DNA from: Burkholderia sp. WAC0059
GTDB lineage: Bacteria; Pseudomonadota; Gammaproteobacteria; Burkholderiales; Burkholderiaceae
Reading direction: 5' to 3'
Length of the DNA stretch: 64,000 nucleotides
Assembly (NCBI RefSeq): GCF_002870125.1
Contig: NZ_PNEO01000002.1
Location: 340,686-404,685, forward strand
The position numbers and the translations under genes were made by a program. Positions 1 to 8,648 of the stretch are shown piece after piece. The notes under the pieces were generated by a model. That model was not told the origin of the DNA, made no database searches, and saw only the letters and a program-made list of their open reading frames with translations. Each line of letters starts with the position of its first letter. The first letter of the stretch is position 1.

Positions 1-1138
1 TGCCGTCGATCACGGGCCGTTTGGCGGGATCGACCGGCGTGCGCCAGACACGGTCCGACGGAATTGCCGTGAAGGTGTTCCAGTACGCCTCGCTACGGCC
101 ACCGCCCGACTCCACCGACGTCAGAAGCAGTCCGTGCGGCGCGTCGGCTGGATTCTGGTCGAGCCGCAGCACCTCGCCCGCCTCGATGGCGAAGGCGTTG
201 CCCTTACCCGCATAGGTAATCTGCTTTGACAGATACGCCTCATGACGCAGCCGCGCAATGCGCCGTCCTTCCTCGGGCGTTTCGTAATGCTCGCCCCAGT
301 GGTAATCGATGGCGTTCGTCGTCTTGTCGTCGCGCGCCGCGTTCTCCTCGACAAGCAGCGACACGCCGGCCTGACGATGGTTATAGTCGTTCAGGCGGAC
401 CGCTTCGGGCACTCGCCGGGTGTGGCGCGCAAGCGACTTGATGGCTTCGGCGCCGACGCTCTCCAGCCCCGCATCATGCCGGAGCGGCACCGTGCGCTGG
501 TTACGCGCATACGCATCCAGATCGTCGCCAAAAACAACGATCTCGCGGTCCCTCTTCTGCTCGTAGCGAAACCAGACCCCTTCCTCCGCAGCAATGCGCT
601 GGACGAACGCGAACGTGGTCTCGTGATACTGGGTGACGTATTCGTGGCGCCTGTACTTCGCCCGCAGGTTGAACACGAAATCGACGCCTTCGCGAAACCC
701 GTAGTGTTTCAGCGTGTCCGTGATGATTTCCTGCACCGACTGCTTCTGGAACAACCGGCTCGTTATCGCGCGTGCCAGATCGGCAGTGCGCGGCTCGATG
801 ACGATCCCGTAGCGGGTTTCGTCAGCCGACGTACCGAACTCGTCGAACTGGGTGACGATGCCGTGGATCGCCCGCGCCGGCGGCTTGTCGCTGAATTGCT
901 CCGCCCTCTCGCCGAACATCCGGCGCAGATAGTCCATGTTCGGGTCGACGGGATCGATGATGAACTTCGCGGGCCGCCCGAGCACCCGGTCCATCGGGAT
1001 GCCCGCGACGGGACTCGTGAATTCGATCTCGTACCGGTACAGCTCGCTGATTCGGTCAAACCCGCGGAACTTCACCACCGAGAGCGGCGCCGGATGAGGC
1101 ACCAGCTTCACCTCGTAAGCCTGGGACGGCAGAACCAT
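1..1138 (-). CDS. vgrG: T6SS spike protein VgrG (TssI), N-terminal part, cut by window edge
   Basis: The open frame runs leftward from ATG at 1138 to the window edge without a stop, giving about 379 residues. The translation (starting MVLPSQAYEVKLVPHPAPL, with VVKFRGFDRISELYRYEIEF soon after) is the gp27-like first domain of VgrG, followed by the segment leading to the gp5-like OB region. VgrG forms the trimeric tip that caps the Hcp tube and carries effectors. I chose 1138 because GAGGGG lies just upstream; an in-frame ATG at 1159 would add seven residues. It lies 130 bp downstream of tssC on the same strand, so it is the third gene of the tssB-tssC arm. The C-terminal end, where an effector or PAAR-binding extension would lie, is outside the window. 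Confidence 0.88.
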   Translation of the reverse strand, partial: MVLPSQAYEVKLVPHPAPLSVVKFRGFDRISELYRYEIEFTSPVAGIPMDRVLGRPAKFIIDPVDPNMDYLRRMFGERAEQFSDKPPARAIHGIVTQFDEFGTSADETRYGIVIEPRTADLARAITSRLFQKQSVQEIITDTLKHYGFREGVDFVFNLRAKYRRHEYVTQYHETTFAFVQRIAAEEGVWFRYEQKRDREIVVFGDDLDAYARNQRTVPLRHDAGLESVGAEAIKSLARHTRRVPEAVRLNDYNHRQAGVSLLVEENAARDDKTTNAIDYHWGEHYETPEEGRRIARLRHEAYLSKQITYAGKGNAFAIEAGEVLRLDQNPADAPHGLLLTSVESGGGRSEAYWNTFTAIPSDRVWRTPVDPAKRPVIDG

Positions 1139-1268
1139 CGAACCCCTCGTCGACCCCATCCATCACTCCGTTGAACGTTAGCGCCACAGACGGCAAAGCC
1201 GGAGCGCGGCATCGATCTTCTCCGCACGTGCCCCGGCGCGCTACATGAGCTACCCCGAACTCACTTCA

Positions 1269-2831
1269 TCAGCTCTTGGCTTTCGGCATTTGCGACACCA
1301 GAGACAGGCCGATGTCCATGCCCTCGACCTGAAAATGCGGGATGATGAAGAGCTTGATGCGGAAGAACCCCGGGTTGTCCTCGATGTCCTCCACCGTCAC
1401 CTTCGCCTCTCGCAGCGGGTGCGACGCCTGCAGTTCGTCGCCCGGATCTTTCATCTCGGTCACGAGACCCTTGACCCAGCTATTGAGCTCGAGCTCCAGC
1501 AGACGGCGGTCCTTGGTCGTACCGATGTTCTCGCGCTGGATCAGCTTCAGGTAGTGCGCAATGCGCGAGAGCAGGAAGATGTACGGCAGGCGCCCGTTGA
1601 TGCGGCTGTTCGCCGTCGCCTCCTTCGTCTCGTACAGCGCCGGCTTCTGCGCCGAATTGGCCGAGAAGAAGCACGCGAAGTCGTGGTTCTTATAGAACGA
1701 CAGCGGAATGAAGCCCAGATTGGCGAACTCGAACTCGCGCGTCTCGGGAATCAGCACCTCGGTCGGGATCTTCGGCTGGGCGCCGGTGCCAAGGTCATAC
1801 AGATGAACCGGCAAGTCTTCCACCTTGCCACCCGCCTGCGGGCCCCGGATCTGGACACACCAGCCGTTGCTGGTGAAGCTGCGCACCATGTTGGCCCCGA
1901 ACGCAAACGACGCGTTGACCCACAGATAGCGGTCGTGGTCCGGACCCTTGACGGCCTCCTCGTAGTTGAATGCGCGCACCGGCGTCGTATCCTTGCCGTA
2001 CGGCAAGCGCCCCAGTACGCGGGGCATCGTCAGGCCCACATAGCGGGCGTCGTCGGTATCGCGGAAGCTCTTCCACTTGATGTACTCCGCGCGGTCGAAG
2101 TAATTGCCGATGTCCTGGATTGCGGCGACCTCTTCCATCGACTGCTTGCCGAAGAAGGCCGGGCCAACCGAGCCGATGAACGGCATATGCGCGGCGGCGG
2201 CCACCTTCGAGAGGTTACGCAGCAGACCCACATCCTGCGGCGAGTTGGTGAACGCGTAGTCGCTGATCATCGCGCTGATCGGCTGGCCGCCCGGGGTGTC
2301 GTATTCCTCGATGTAGGTGAGGCGATACAGTCCGCTCTGGATAATCTCGGGCGTATCCTCGAAGTCGCGCATGAGTGCCTCCTTCGATACGTCGAGCACT
2401 TCAATGCGCGCATTCTTGCGAAAATTCGTACGGCTCACGAGCATCTTGAGGCCACGCCAGCGGCCTTCGAGTGCCTGGAATTCGGGCGTGTGCATCACCG
2501 CGTCAAGCTGCCGGCCGATCTGACGATCGATCTGGCCGATATGGAAATCGAGCAGCGACTTGTCGAGGCGATCGACTGGCCTGCTGGCCCTGGAGACGAG
2601 ATCGAGGAACGCGCTCATGCCCCGCGCAATCCGTTCGTCGACCGACGACTCGGACAGGAGGTCGTTGTCGCGAAACGCTTCGAGCGGACGTGCTTCGCTC
2701 ACGGGATTGAGGTTGATCTTGCTGCACAGTGATGCATAGATGCTGTCGTTTCCCCTCAAGGGGACTTCTTTCGGGACATCCAGCATGGTGGTTTGTGCCG
2801 TGCTGCCCTGCAGACTTTCATTGGGGTTCAT
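1269..2831 (-). CDS. tssC: T6SS contractile sheath large subunit TssC (VipB)
   Basis: 520 residues, the usual TssC length. With TssB it builds the contractile sheath that fires the Hcp tube. Family landmarks are the start region rich in short helices, the IARGMSAFLDLVSRASRPVD segment and the C-terminal half with QVEGMDIGLSLVSQMPKA. It is the second gene of the leftward arm, 97 bp after tssB. The N-terminal tail, about residues 19-28 (VPKEVPLRGN), is encoded by one copy of the palindromic repeat found across this cluster; this lies before the conserved core, so it should not disturb the fold. The start at 2831 is followed by an Asn/Ser-rich disordered leader and is not independently proven. 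Confidence 0.96.
   Translation of the reverse strand: MNPNESLQGSTAQTTMLDVPKEVPLRGNDSIYASLCSKINLNPVSEARPLEAFRDNDLLSESSVDERIARGMSAFLDLVSRASRPVDRLDKSLLDFHIGQIDRQIGRQLDAVMHTPEFQALEGRWRGLKMLVSRTNFRKNARIEVLDVSKEALMRDFEDTPEIIQSGLYRLTYIEEYDTPGGQPISAMISDYAFTNSPQDVGLLRNLSKVAAAAHMPFIGSVGPAFFGKQSMEEVAAIQDIGNYFDRAEYIKWKSFRDTDDARYVGLTMPRVLGRLPYGKDTTPVRAFNYEEAVKGPDHDRYLWVNASFAFGANMVRSFTSNGWCVQIRGPQAGGKVEDLPVHLYDLGTGAQPKIPTEVLIPETREFEFANLGFIPLSFYKNHDFACFFSANSAQKPALYETKEATANSRINGRLPYIFLLSRIAHYLKLIQRENIGTTKDRRLLELELNSWVKGLVTEMKDPGDELQASHPLREAKVTVEDIEDNPGFFRIKLFIIPHFQVEGMDIGLSLVSQMPKAKS
2751..2777 (-). repeat. Coding-embedded palindromic repeat, copy 2 (tssC N-terminus)
   Basis: On the minus strand this reads GTCCCGAAAGAAGTCCCC followed by TTGAGGGGA. 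The second half folds as TCCCC-TTGA-GGGGA. It is translated in tssC as VPKEVPLRG, in the same reading frame as the copies at 5382, 7819 and 9281. Confidence 0.75.
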
Positions 2832-2928
2832 TTACTGTCCTGTCTACGGTGCTATCGCTACCTGGTTTCGGGATGCGGTAAAGGTGCGCCTGCTTCGAGA
2901 CACACCAGCATGCCCGGCCCTCACGCGC

Positions 2929-3465
2929 TCAGGCATGGCCTTCGGGCTGGGTCGCCGACGTCCCGCTGGGACTTCCTACGGTCGTCGCGATCTGTGCGAG
3001 TTCGCTGCGCAGTTGGTCGGAAAGGCCTTTGTCTTTCAGGATCTTCTCGAACTCGCGGCGAAAGGTGCCGTTGTCGAGCAGGTTCGACTTGAGGTCGCGA
3101 AGCAGATTGCGCACTGCGAGCAGCGCCTGCAGTTCTGGGATCTGGCGAGCCACCTGTTCCGGTTCGAAGTCCTTGATCGACTTGAACGACAGGTTCACCG
3201 GCAAATCGGAGCCGTCGCCGGCCAGCGTGTTGTGGGCCGCAAGCTTCAGCTCTGGCGAGTAGTCGGCGAGAACGGCATCGAAGTTGTTCTTGTCGATATT
3301 GACCTTCTTTCGCTCGGCGAGCGGCGCCTGCTCCTTGCCCGCGCTGAAGTCACCCGCGACCAGCAACTTGAGCGGCAGCTCGACCTTCTTACGGGCGCCG
3401 CCCGTATGCAGATCCAGGGTGATTGATACGCGACTTTTCGGAATTTCCCGCTGAAAACTATCCAT
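2929..3465 (-). CDS. tssB: T6SS contractile sheath small subunit TssB (VipA)
   Basis: 178 residues. It contains the typical TssB start (RVSITLDLHTGGARKKVELP) and the LLVAGDFS segment, and ends in a helical region that packs on TssC. It is the first gene of the leftward arm and faces the AT-rich spacer, so its promoter lies in 3466-4017. The last about 17 residues (after IATT) are a low-complexity tail that contains a copy of the cluster's palindromic repeat, translated VGSPSGTS. Assignment is secure from sequence and from the neighbour tssC. Confidence 0.95.
   Translation of the reverse strand: MDSFQREIPKSRVSITLDLHTGGARKKVELPLKLLVAGDFSAGKEQAPLAERKKVNIDKNNFDAVLADYSPELKLAAHNTLAGDGSDLPVNLSFKSIKDFEPEQVARQIPELQALLAVRNLLRDLKSNLLDNGTFRREFEKILKDKGLSDQLRSELAQIATTVGSPSGTSATQPEGHA
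2959..2980 (-). repeat. Coding-embedded palindromic repeat, copy 1 (tssB C-terminus)
   Basis: Minus strand CGTAGGAAGTCCCAGCGGGA with TCCC-AGC-GGGA hairpin symmetry. It aligns best with the copy at 11333. It encodes the disordered tail of TssB. This is a weaker copy than those in tssC and tssL. Confidence 0.55.
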
Positions 3466-4017
3466 TCGTAATCCTTAAAAAAATAAATTCACCAAGGTCA
3501 TCTCCAAAGATGATCCTATTCGATTCGGCTCCCTCTTTCGCTCGGCCGGACATTCCGTGTACGCCCCGGCTTATCGAAGAACATTTCCGAAAGCTCGACT
3601 CCGCCTTCCGATATTTTTATGTCGCCCCGCATTAGACACGGTAGTCCTACGCGAAGTCAAAAGGTCCACGACAACCGGAACGTCAAAGATTGTGATTTTT
3701 TAAGAACATGACGATCCCCAATCACTTTCTTGTAGACAGATCAATAAGATCGTGCACAACTCCATGAAAAATCGACTCCGATTACCAAGCCATCCACCGG
3801 CTTGTCAATGAGATAAATCCTGTTTTACCGGAAAATCTCTTGATATATCGCATTGAATTAATACGATTCATGTCGACTTTGCCTCGACGTCAATTTCACA
3901 GGTTAAATATCTAAACAATTCGCATATCGAATTAACGATGAAGAGTATACGAGCGCCATCAATCGCGTATAGAATCCGCCACCGAAAACGACTAACAACA
4001 CGGCGAAAATCACATCC
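3466..4017. promoter_or_regulatory. AT-rich divergent promoter region between the two T6SS arms
   Basis: 552 bp without a convincing gene, separating tssB (leftward) from tssK (rightward). Two lines counted by hand (3841-3960) are about 37% G+C, far below the flanking genes. Poly-A/T stretches are frequent. Both arms must start transcription here. I found no clear sigma-54 or sigma-70 pair and no obvious operator. Such AT-rich spacers are typical targets of H-NS-like silencers; that is inference. Confidence 0.6.
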
Positions 4018-5367
4018 ATGCGAATCGACAAACCGCTCTGGTCAGAGGGGGTGGGACTCAGACATCACCACCTTCAGCAGCAGGAACGCTGGATCAACTT
4101 CGCGCACCGACAGTTCGCCTCGGCCGTGGTCGCGGAAGGTTGGGGCGCGCTCGGCGTCAGGCTCGACGAAGAGGCGTTGCGCATGGGCCGCCTGAAGTTT
4201 TCGCATCTTCAACTACGCTTTCCCGACGGCACGCCGATCGACACCGCAGTGGCCGATTCACTACCTCCCGCGCGTGATCTCGCGCAGAGCGTGCCAGGCG
4301 ATGTCCAGAGTTTCGTGGTACTCGCCGCATTACCGCTTCTGAATGCGACGGGCAGCAACTGCCGCTTCGATGAAACGTCGCTCGCGCGTCCGCGCCGCTC
4401 GTATCGCGAGTTCGTGAACGTCACGGATCTGAATGGCACGTCGGAGGTCGAGATCGCTGCCGAACGCCATGCGGTGCGGCTCCTGTTCGACTTCGAGCCG
4501 CATGCGGACGACACGGTTTGTGCAATTGCGAAGCTCGCACGCGGTGCAGGCGGCCAGTTCGAGGTAGACCCGCGTTATGTGCCGCCGTGTCTGACGCTTG
4601 CCGGTCATCCCCTGCACATCGAACGCGTAAAGCGTCTCGCCGACATCCTGCAGGCGAAGAGTGCCGCGCTGGGTGCGCGCAAGAGCGAGCGCATCGACGA
4701 CGTCGCGGAATATGGCGTGGCGGACGTGTCGCTCTTCTGGCTGCTGCACGCCGTTCACACGTACTGGCCGCAACTGCGATTCTTCGCCACCCATCCGAGC
4801 CAGCCGCCGGAACGGCTCTACGGCGCACTTGCGGAACTGGCCGGCGTGCTGATGACCTTCTCGACCGGCGCCCAGCTCACGGACATCCCGGTCTACGAGC
4901 ATGCGCGTGCGCATGAGGTTTTCGCGAAGCTCGAGACCCTGATCCGCGATTTGCTCGACGCGATCATTCCGTCGCGTGTGGTGCCAATCGGGCTAACCCG
5001 CAAGAGCCCAACCACGTGGACAGGCCAGTTCCTCGACGAGCGGCTGCGCGCCGGCGCCGACTATTACCTGTCGGTCAACGCCAGACTCGCGCCCTTCGAA
5101 CTGGTCGAGCAACTGCCGCGGCTGTGCAAGATCGGCGCGCCCGACGACGTCGAGCACATCGTGAATTCCGCGCTCGCCGGCATTCCGCTGAAGGCAGTCC
5201 AGCGCGTGCCCGCCGCCATTCCGGTGCGCCTCGACAACCATTACTTTGCGCTCGATGCCAGCGATCCGGCACACGAGAGAATGCTCGCCGCGCGTGCCTG
5301 TCAGATCTACCTGCCGACGACGGTGCCGGAGGCCTCGCTCGAACTCTATGCGGTGCTGCGGTCATGA
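4018..5367 (+). CDS. tssK: T6SS baseplate protein TssK
   Basis: 449 residues. The start MRIDKPLWSEGVGLRHHHLQQQ is the TssK N-terminus, which resembles phage receptor-binding proteins and links the baseplate to the TssJLM membrane complex. The rest follows the family to its end (VPEASLELYAVLRS). It is the first gene of the rightward arm and its stop overlaps the tssL start (ATGA), so the two are translationally coupled. No copy of the cluster's palindromic repeat was found in this gene. Confidence 0.95.
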   Translation: MRIDKPLWSEGVGLRHHHLQQQERWINFAHRQFASAVVAEGWGALGVRLDEEALRMGRLKFSHLQLRFPDGTPIDTAVADSLPPARDLAQSVPGDVQSFVVLAALPLLNATGSNCRFDETSLARPRRSYREFVNVTDLNGTSEVEIAAERHAVRLLFDFEPHADDTVCAIAKLARGAGGQFEVDPRYVPPCLTLAGHPLHIERVKRLADILQAKSAALGARKSERIDDVAEYGVADVSLFWLLHAVHTYWPQLRFFATHPSQPPERLYGALAELAGVLMTFSTGAQLTDIPVYEHARAHEVFAKLETLIRDLLDAIIPSRVVPIGLTRKSPTTWTGQFLDERLRAGADYYLSVNARLAPFELVEQLPRLCKIGAPDDVEHIVNSALAGIPLKAVQRVPAAIPVRLDNHYFALDASDPAHERMLAARACQIYLPTTVPEASLELYAVLRS

Positions 5368-6122
5368 CATCTTTCGTGGACGCCCGGAAAGAAGTCCCCC
5401 CGGGGGATCGCCAGCCCGACGACAAGCGTATCCAGCAGACCGGCATACGGGACCTGCTGCGCGACACGGCGCTGCTCGTGACGACCCTCTCGCAGGGCGG
5501 CAAGCCGGAATCCGTGATGGTGTTGCGCCAGCGTTGCCAGCATCTGATGGCCCAATTTTCCGCAGCGCTGGAGCAGCGCGGCGTGGCGGCGGACGTGCGG
5601 GACGATGCGATCTATGCACAGTGCGGGCTGCTCGACGAGGCCGTGCTCCGGGCACTGCCGATGGATGACAAGCCCAGGTGGGACGCGCAGCCGCTGCAGG
5701 TCGAGCGCTTCGGGAAACACGACGCCGGTGAGCGCGTGTTTGAACGTCTCACGGAACGCATGCGCGAAGCGGCACCGAACGCGGATCTGCTCGAATGCTA
5801 CGCCGCGATTCTTGGGCTCGGTTTCATGGGGCGCTACGCGTCCCCCAGGGGGACGTCCTCCGGAGCGAGCGAAGGGCAGGCGCAACGCACTTCGCTGCTC
5901 GCTTCGCTCGATGCCCAGCTACAGGCGCTACGCCCCGCTGCCACGCGCACACTCATCGCCGATCGCCGCGACAAACGTCTGGCAGACTGGTTCTACCGAC
6001 TTTCGCCGTGGGCAATCGCCGGACTGGCTTGCGTGGCCGCTGCGCTGGTCTACCTGATCTGGAGCCATGTGCTTGACACGCAGCTCGCCCATCTGACGCC
6101 ATCGCTATCCGGCAGGCGCTGA
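5364..6122 (+). CDS. tssL: T6SS inner-membrane protein TssL (DotU/IcmH family), short form
   Basis: 252 residues from ATG at 5364, which overlaps the tssK stop by four bases. The DotU domain (IRDLLRDTALLVTTL through LGLGFMGRYA) is followed by one C-terminal transmembrane helix (WAIAGLACVAAALVYLIW). TssL anchors the T6SS membrane complex and recruits TssK. It has no peptidoglycan-binding domain; the next gene supplies an OmpA domain instead. Two palindromic repeats are embedded, one at residues 8-15 (RKEVPPGD) and one in the linker before the membrane helix (SPRGTSSG). Confidence 0.93.
   Translation: MTSFVDARKEVPPGDRQPDDKRIQQTGIRDLLRDTALLVTTLSQGGKPESVMVLRQRCQHLMAQFSAALEQRGVAADVRDDAIYAQCGLLDEAVLRALPMDDKPRWDAQPLQVERFGKHDAGERVFERLTERMREAAPNADLLECYAAILGLGFMGRYASPRGTSSGASEGQAQRTSLLASLDAQLQALRPAATRTLIADRRDKRLADWFYRLSPWAIAGLACVAAALVYLIWSHVLDTQLAHLTPSLSGRR
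5382..5407 (+). repeat. Coding-embedded palindromic repeat, copy 3 (tssL N-terminus)
   Basis: GCCCGGAAAGAAGTCCCC followed by CCGGGGGA, with hairpin TCCCC-CCG-GGGGA. It is translated ARKEVPPGD, in the same frame as the tssC copy. Confidence 0.75.
5841..5865 (-). repeat. Coding-embedded palindromic repeat, copy 4 (tssL linker, inverted)
   Basis: Read on the minus strand: CTCCGGAGGACGTCCCCC followed by TGGGGGA. The element is therefore inserted in the opposite orientation to its host gene and is translated as SPRGTSSG, unlike the forward copies. It sits between the DotU domain and the membrane helix of TssL. Confidence 0.65.
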
Positions 6123-7882
6123 TGTTCGACTTGCATCCGGGTTATCCCTTCCGCACGATGGTGATCATCGCGGCCACACTCGTGATCGCCGTGCTGTTTC
6201 TTGTCCAGCCGGTCAGCCGCGGTTCCGCGTGGGCGATGGCGGCTATCGCGACGGCATTCGCCCTTCTCCTCGTCACCGGGCGTACCCGCCAGCTCGCGCG
6301 TGCCCATACGCAAAGCGCACATATGCTGGCCGCGCTCGGAACGACCACCGCGGACCTTCCGGCGAGCCTGCGCACGCGGATGCCGCTCGTCCTGGTGACG
6401 GGCGACGCGCTCGCACAGATATTCGATCGCGGTGACGGCGACGAGCGACTCGCTCAGGTTGGCGATGGCGCGATCTGGTTGCGGGTTGACCGGGCGCAGG
6501 ATCTGCCCCGGCTCGCGGTGGCCGTAAAACAGTGGCGCGACGGCCGTGCACCCGACGGCGTCGCGCTGGCGATCGCCCCTGCGCTGCATGCAGACGAAGA
6601 AGCACTAACGCAGATGCTGCGCGTCGCGCGCCAGGCGGCAAGCGATGCGTCGCGCATGCTTGGCACACGGCTACCCGGTTACGTCGCCGTTTACCAGCGG
6701 CTGACCGTCGCCCCGGTGACGCATGACATCCCGCGATGGCACGGCGTCTCGGCGGCCATGCGGCTCACGGGCGCACAGCGGTTTGAAGAAGTGATACGGG
6801 CCGCCGAATGGGAAGTCCAGCGCGAGCATGGCGATCCCGATCGGACCAGATCCGCTGCCGCCGCCCGTGCCGCAAGCCTCGCCTCTGTCGTGGGCTGGAC
6901 GCAGCGTGTTGCGATCGGCGTTCTGACCGACCCACGACAGCCCGCCGCGCCATGGACGCTTTTCGGGGCAGGCTGGATCGACTGCGGACCGGCCAGTCAT
7001 CCGGGGACACCGTGGGCGCGCGACGTCGAAAGGCAGACCGCGATCGTCCCGCCAGCGATGGCCGCGTCCCTTGCCCCCTGGCCGTTGCCCCAGCCGCTGA
7101 TCGAAGCAATGCCCCGCCGACTGTGGGTATCGCCCCGCATGGCGGCACTTGCACACACCATCGCCCTGCTCGCCTGCGCCGGCGCACTGGCGATGTGGGG
7201 CGCCGCCAGAAACAACCAGGCGCTACTCACGCACATCGGTGCCGATCTCGGCCGGTTTGCCATGATTCCGGCTGATCACGACAACGCGCGACGCGATGCG
7301 TTGCACTCGCTCGCGGCCGACCGCGACCAGCTCGACCGCTTCTCGCGTACCGGCGTGCCAACGCGTCTGTCGTTCGGGATGTACCGCGCGGCGGCGTTGA
7401 CGCCCGCGCTCAACGACGCGATCGCCTCGTATCAGGCCCCCGCTCCGCCACCGGCAGTCGTGACGCTCGACAGCATGTCCCTGTTCGACAGCGGTCGCGC
7501 CCAGCTCAAGCCCGGCTCGACGCGGGCGATGGTCGGCGCACTGGAGATGATCAAGGCGCATCCGGACAAGCGGGTGCTCGTCGCGGGCTACACGGACGCC
7601 GTAGGCAACCCCGGGTTCAACCAGAAGCTGTCGCTTGCACGCGCGGGTGCCGTGCGTGACTGGTTGATCGAGGCGTCAGGAATTCCGGTGACGCGGTTCG
7701 CGATCCAGGGCTACGGCGATACGCGACCCATTGCGGACAACGACACCGATACCGGTCGTGCCAGAAACCGGCGGGTGGAAATCACGCTGGTGCCGGATGC
7801 CCCGACGCCCAGCGGAAATCCCCGTGAGAAGGACGTCCCTCAGGGGAATACAGCGACCAGCACCACGGCGAACCCGCAATAG
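6122..7882 (+). CDS. T6SS-associated OmpA-family membrane protein
   Basis: 586 residues. Two hydrophobic segments near the N-terminus (about 13-29 and 35-52) and a third near 340-357 place most of the protein at the inner membrane. The C-terminal part (about residues 455-555) is an OmpA-type peptidoglycan-binding domain with GYTDAVGNPGFNQKLSLARA and GYGDTRPIADN followed by NRRVEI. It starts on the last base of the tssL stop, so it is coupled to tssL and probably provides the cell-wall anchor missing from that TssL. The middle region is not recognised. The tail after the OmpA domain contains a palindromic repeat (NPREKDVPQGN). It could be called TagL-like, but the architecture is different enough to leave it unnamed. 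Confidence 0.85.
   Translation: MFDLHPGYPFRTMVIIAATLVIAVLFLVQPVSRGSAWAMAAIATAFALLLVTGRTRQLARAHTQSAHMLAALGTTTADLPASLRTRMPLVLVTGDALAQIFDRGDGDERLAQVGDGAIWLRVDRAQDLPRLAVAVKQWRDGRAPDGVALAIAPALHADEEALTQMLRVARQAASDASRMLGTRLPGYVAVYQRLTVAPVTHDIPRWHGVSAAMRLTGAQRFEEVIRAAEWEVQREHGDPDRTRSAAAARAASLASVVGWTQRVAIGVLTDPRQPAAPWTLFGAGWIDCGPASHPGTPWARDVERQTAIVPPAMAASLAPWPLPQPLIEAMPRRLWVSPRMAALAHTIALLACAGALAMWGAARNNQALLTHIGADLGRFAMIPADHDNARRDALHSLAADRDQLDRFSRTGVPTRLSFGMYRAAALTPALNDAIASYQAPAPPPAVVTLDSMSLFDSGRAQLKPGSTRAMVGALEMIKAHPDKRVLVAGYTDAVGNPGFNQKLSLARAGAVRDWLIEASGIPVTRFAIQGYGDTRPIADNDTDTGRARNRRVEITLVPDAPTPSGNPREKDVPQGNTATSTTANPQ
7819..7847 (+). repeat. Coding-embedded palindromic repeat, copy 5 (OmpA-family gene C-terminus)
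   Basis: TCCCCGTGAGAAGGACGTCC followed by CTCAGGGGA. Translated PREKDVPQGN in the tail after the OmpA domain, in the same frame as copies 2, 3 and 6. Confidence 0.7.
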
Positions 7883-7897
7883 CGCAGAATTTTTTCA

Positions 7898-7943
7898 GCC
7901 CCCGAAGCCGCTGACGCGTTTCGGGAATTCAAGGCTCGGGGGC
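7898..7943 (+). other. Long hairpin between the OmpA-family gene and hcp
   Basis: GCCCCCGAAGCC (7898-7909) pairs with GGCTCGGGGGC (7933-7943), with one bulged A and a 23-base loop. No T-run follows, so it is not a simple terminator. Placed just before the strong hcp ribosome-binding site (GAGGAG), it could be a processing or mRNA-stabilising element. Confidence 0.55.
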
Positions 7944-7986
7944 AAGCTCCGGGCGATTGTCGCAATACCTGTGAGGAGTAGAAAAT

Positions 7987-8472
7987 ATGGCAATTCCAGC
8001 CTATATGTGGATCAAGGATGACGGCGGTTCGGACGTCAAGGGCTCCGTCACCGTGCAGGGCCGCGAAGGCAGCGTCGAGCTCGTCGCGTTCGACCACAGC
8101 GTGAACATCCCGACCGACAGCAACACGGGCAAACTCACCGGTACGCGCGTGCACAAGCCGATCAGGCTGACGAAGGAAACGGATGCGGCCACGCCGTATC
8201 TGTACAAGGCAGTGACGAGCGGCCAGACGCTGAAGTCCGTCGAGATCAAGTGGTACAGGATCGACGACGCGGGCAAGGAGAAGGAGTACTTCAACACGAA
8301 GCTCGACAACGTCAAGATCGTCGGCGTCACGCCGAAGATGCTCGACATCAAGAACCCGGCGTACGAGAAGCACAACCACCTCGAAGAGGTCGAACTGCGC
8401 TACGAGAAGATCACCTGGTCGTACAAGGACGGCAACATCATCCACGCGGATAGCTGGAACGAACGCGCTTAA
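7987..8472 (+). CDS. hcp: T6SS tube protein Hcp (TssD)
   Basis: 161 residues, the normal Hcp length. It begins MAIPAYMWIKDDGGSDVKGS and contains the HSVNIPTDSNTGKLTGTR loop region and the TWSYKDGNIIHADSWNERA C-terminus. Hcp hexamers stack into the tube propelled by the TssBC sheath. A GAGGAG ribosome-binding site lies nine bases before the ATG. Hairpins on both sides (7898 and 8511) suggest that the hcp message is processed or separately stabilised, fitting the high demand for this protein. Confidence 0.97.
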   Translation: MAIPAYMWIKDDGGSDVKGSVTVQGREGSVELVAFDHSVNIPTDSNTGKLTGTRVHKPIRLTKETDAATPYLYKAVTSGQTLKSVEIKWYRIDDAGKEKEYFNTKLDNVKIVGVTPKMLDIKNPAYEKHNHLEEVELRYEKITWSYKDGNIIHADSWNERA

Positions 8473-8510
8473 ACGGGCGTTCAAACGACCTCGCGATACG
8501 CCCTGGAAGT

Positions 8511-8559
8511 CGGCACTGGCCCCGGGGCTCACGTATCCGTTAAGTGCCGGCCCTCTTTT
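8511..8559 (+). terminator. Terminator-like hairpin after hcp
   Basis: CGGCACT (8511-8517) pairs with AGTGCCG (8543-8549), with a GC-rich loop, followed by CTCTTTT. It lies between hcp and tssH and would allow partial termination, so that hcp outnumbers the downstream genes. Confidence 0.55.
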
Positions 8560-8648
8560 CGCCAGCCTCTGAAGCTTCGCCTCGGCAGGTTGGCGTTTTT
8601 GTAGCTGGCGGACCAGAGCTCCGCCGCGCCCCATGACCGGGTTCCACC

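Noticed and set aside
1245..2732. Plus-strand open frame opposite tssC.
   Set aside because: Shadow of tssC with typical GC-rich antisense composition.
3423..3635. Small plus-strand open frame at the edge of the T6SS spacer.
   Set aside because: It begins inside tssB on the other strand and has no ribosome-binding site or recognisable sequence.
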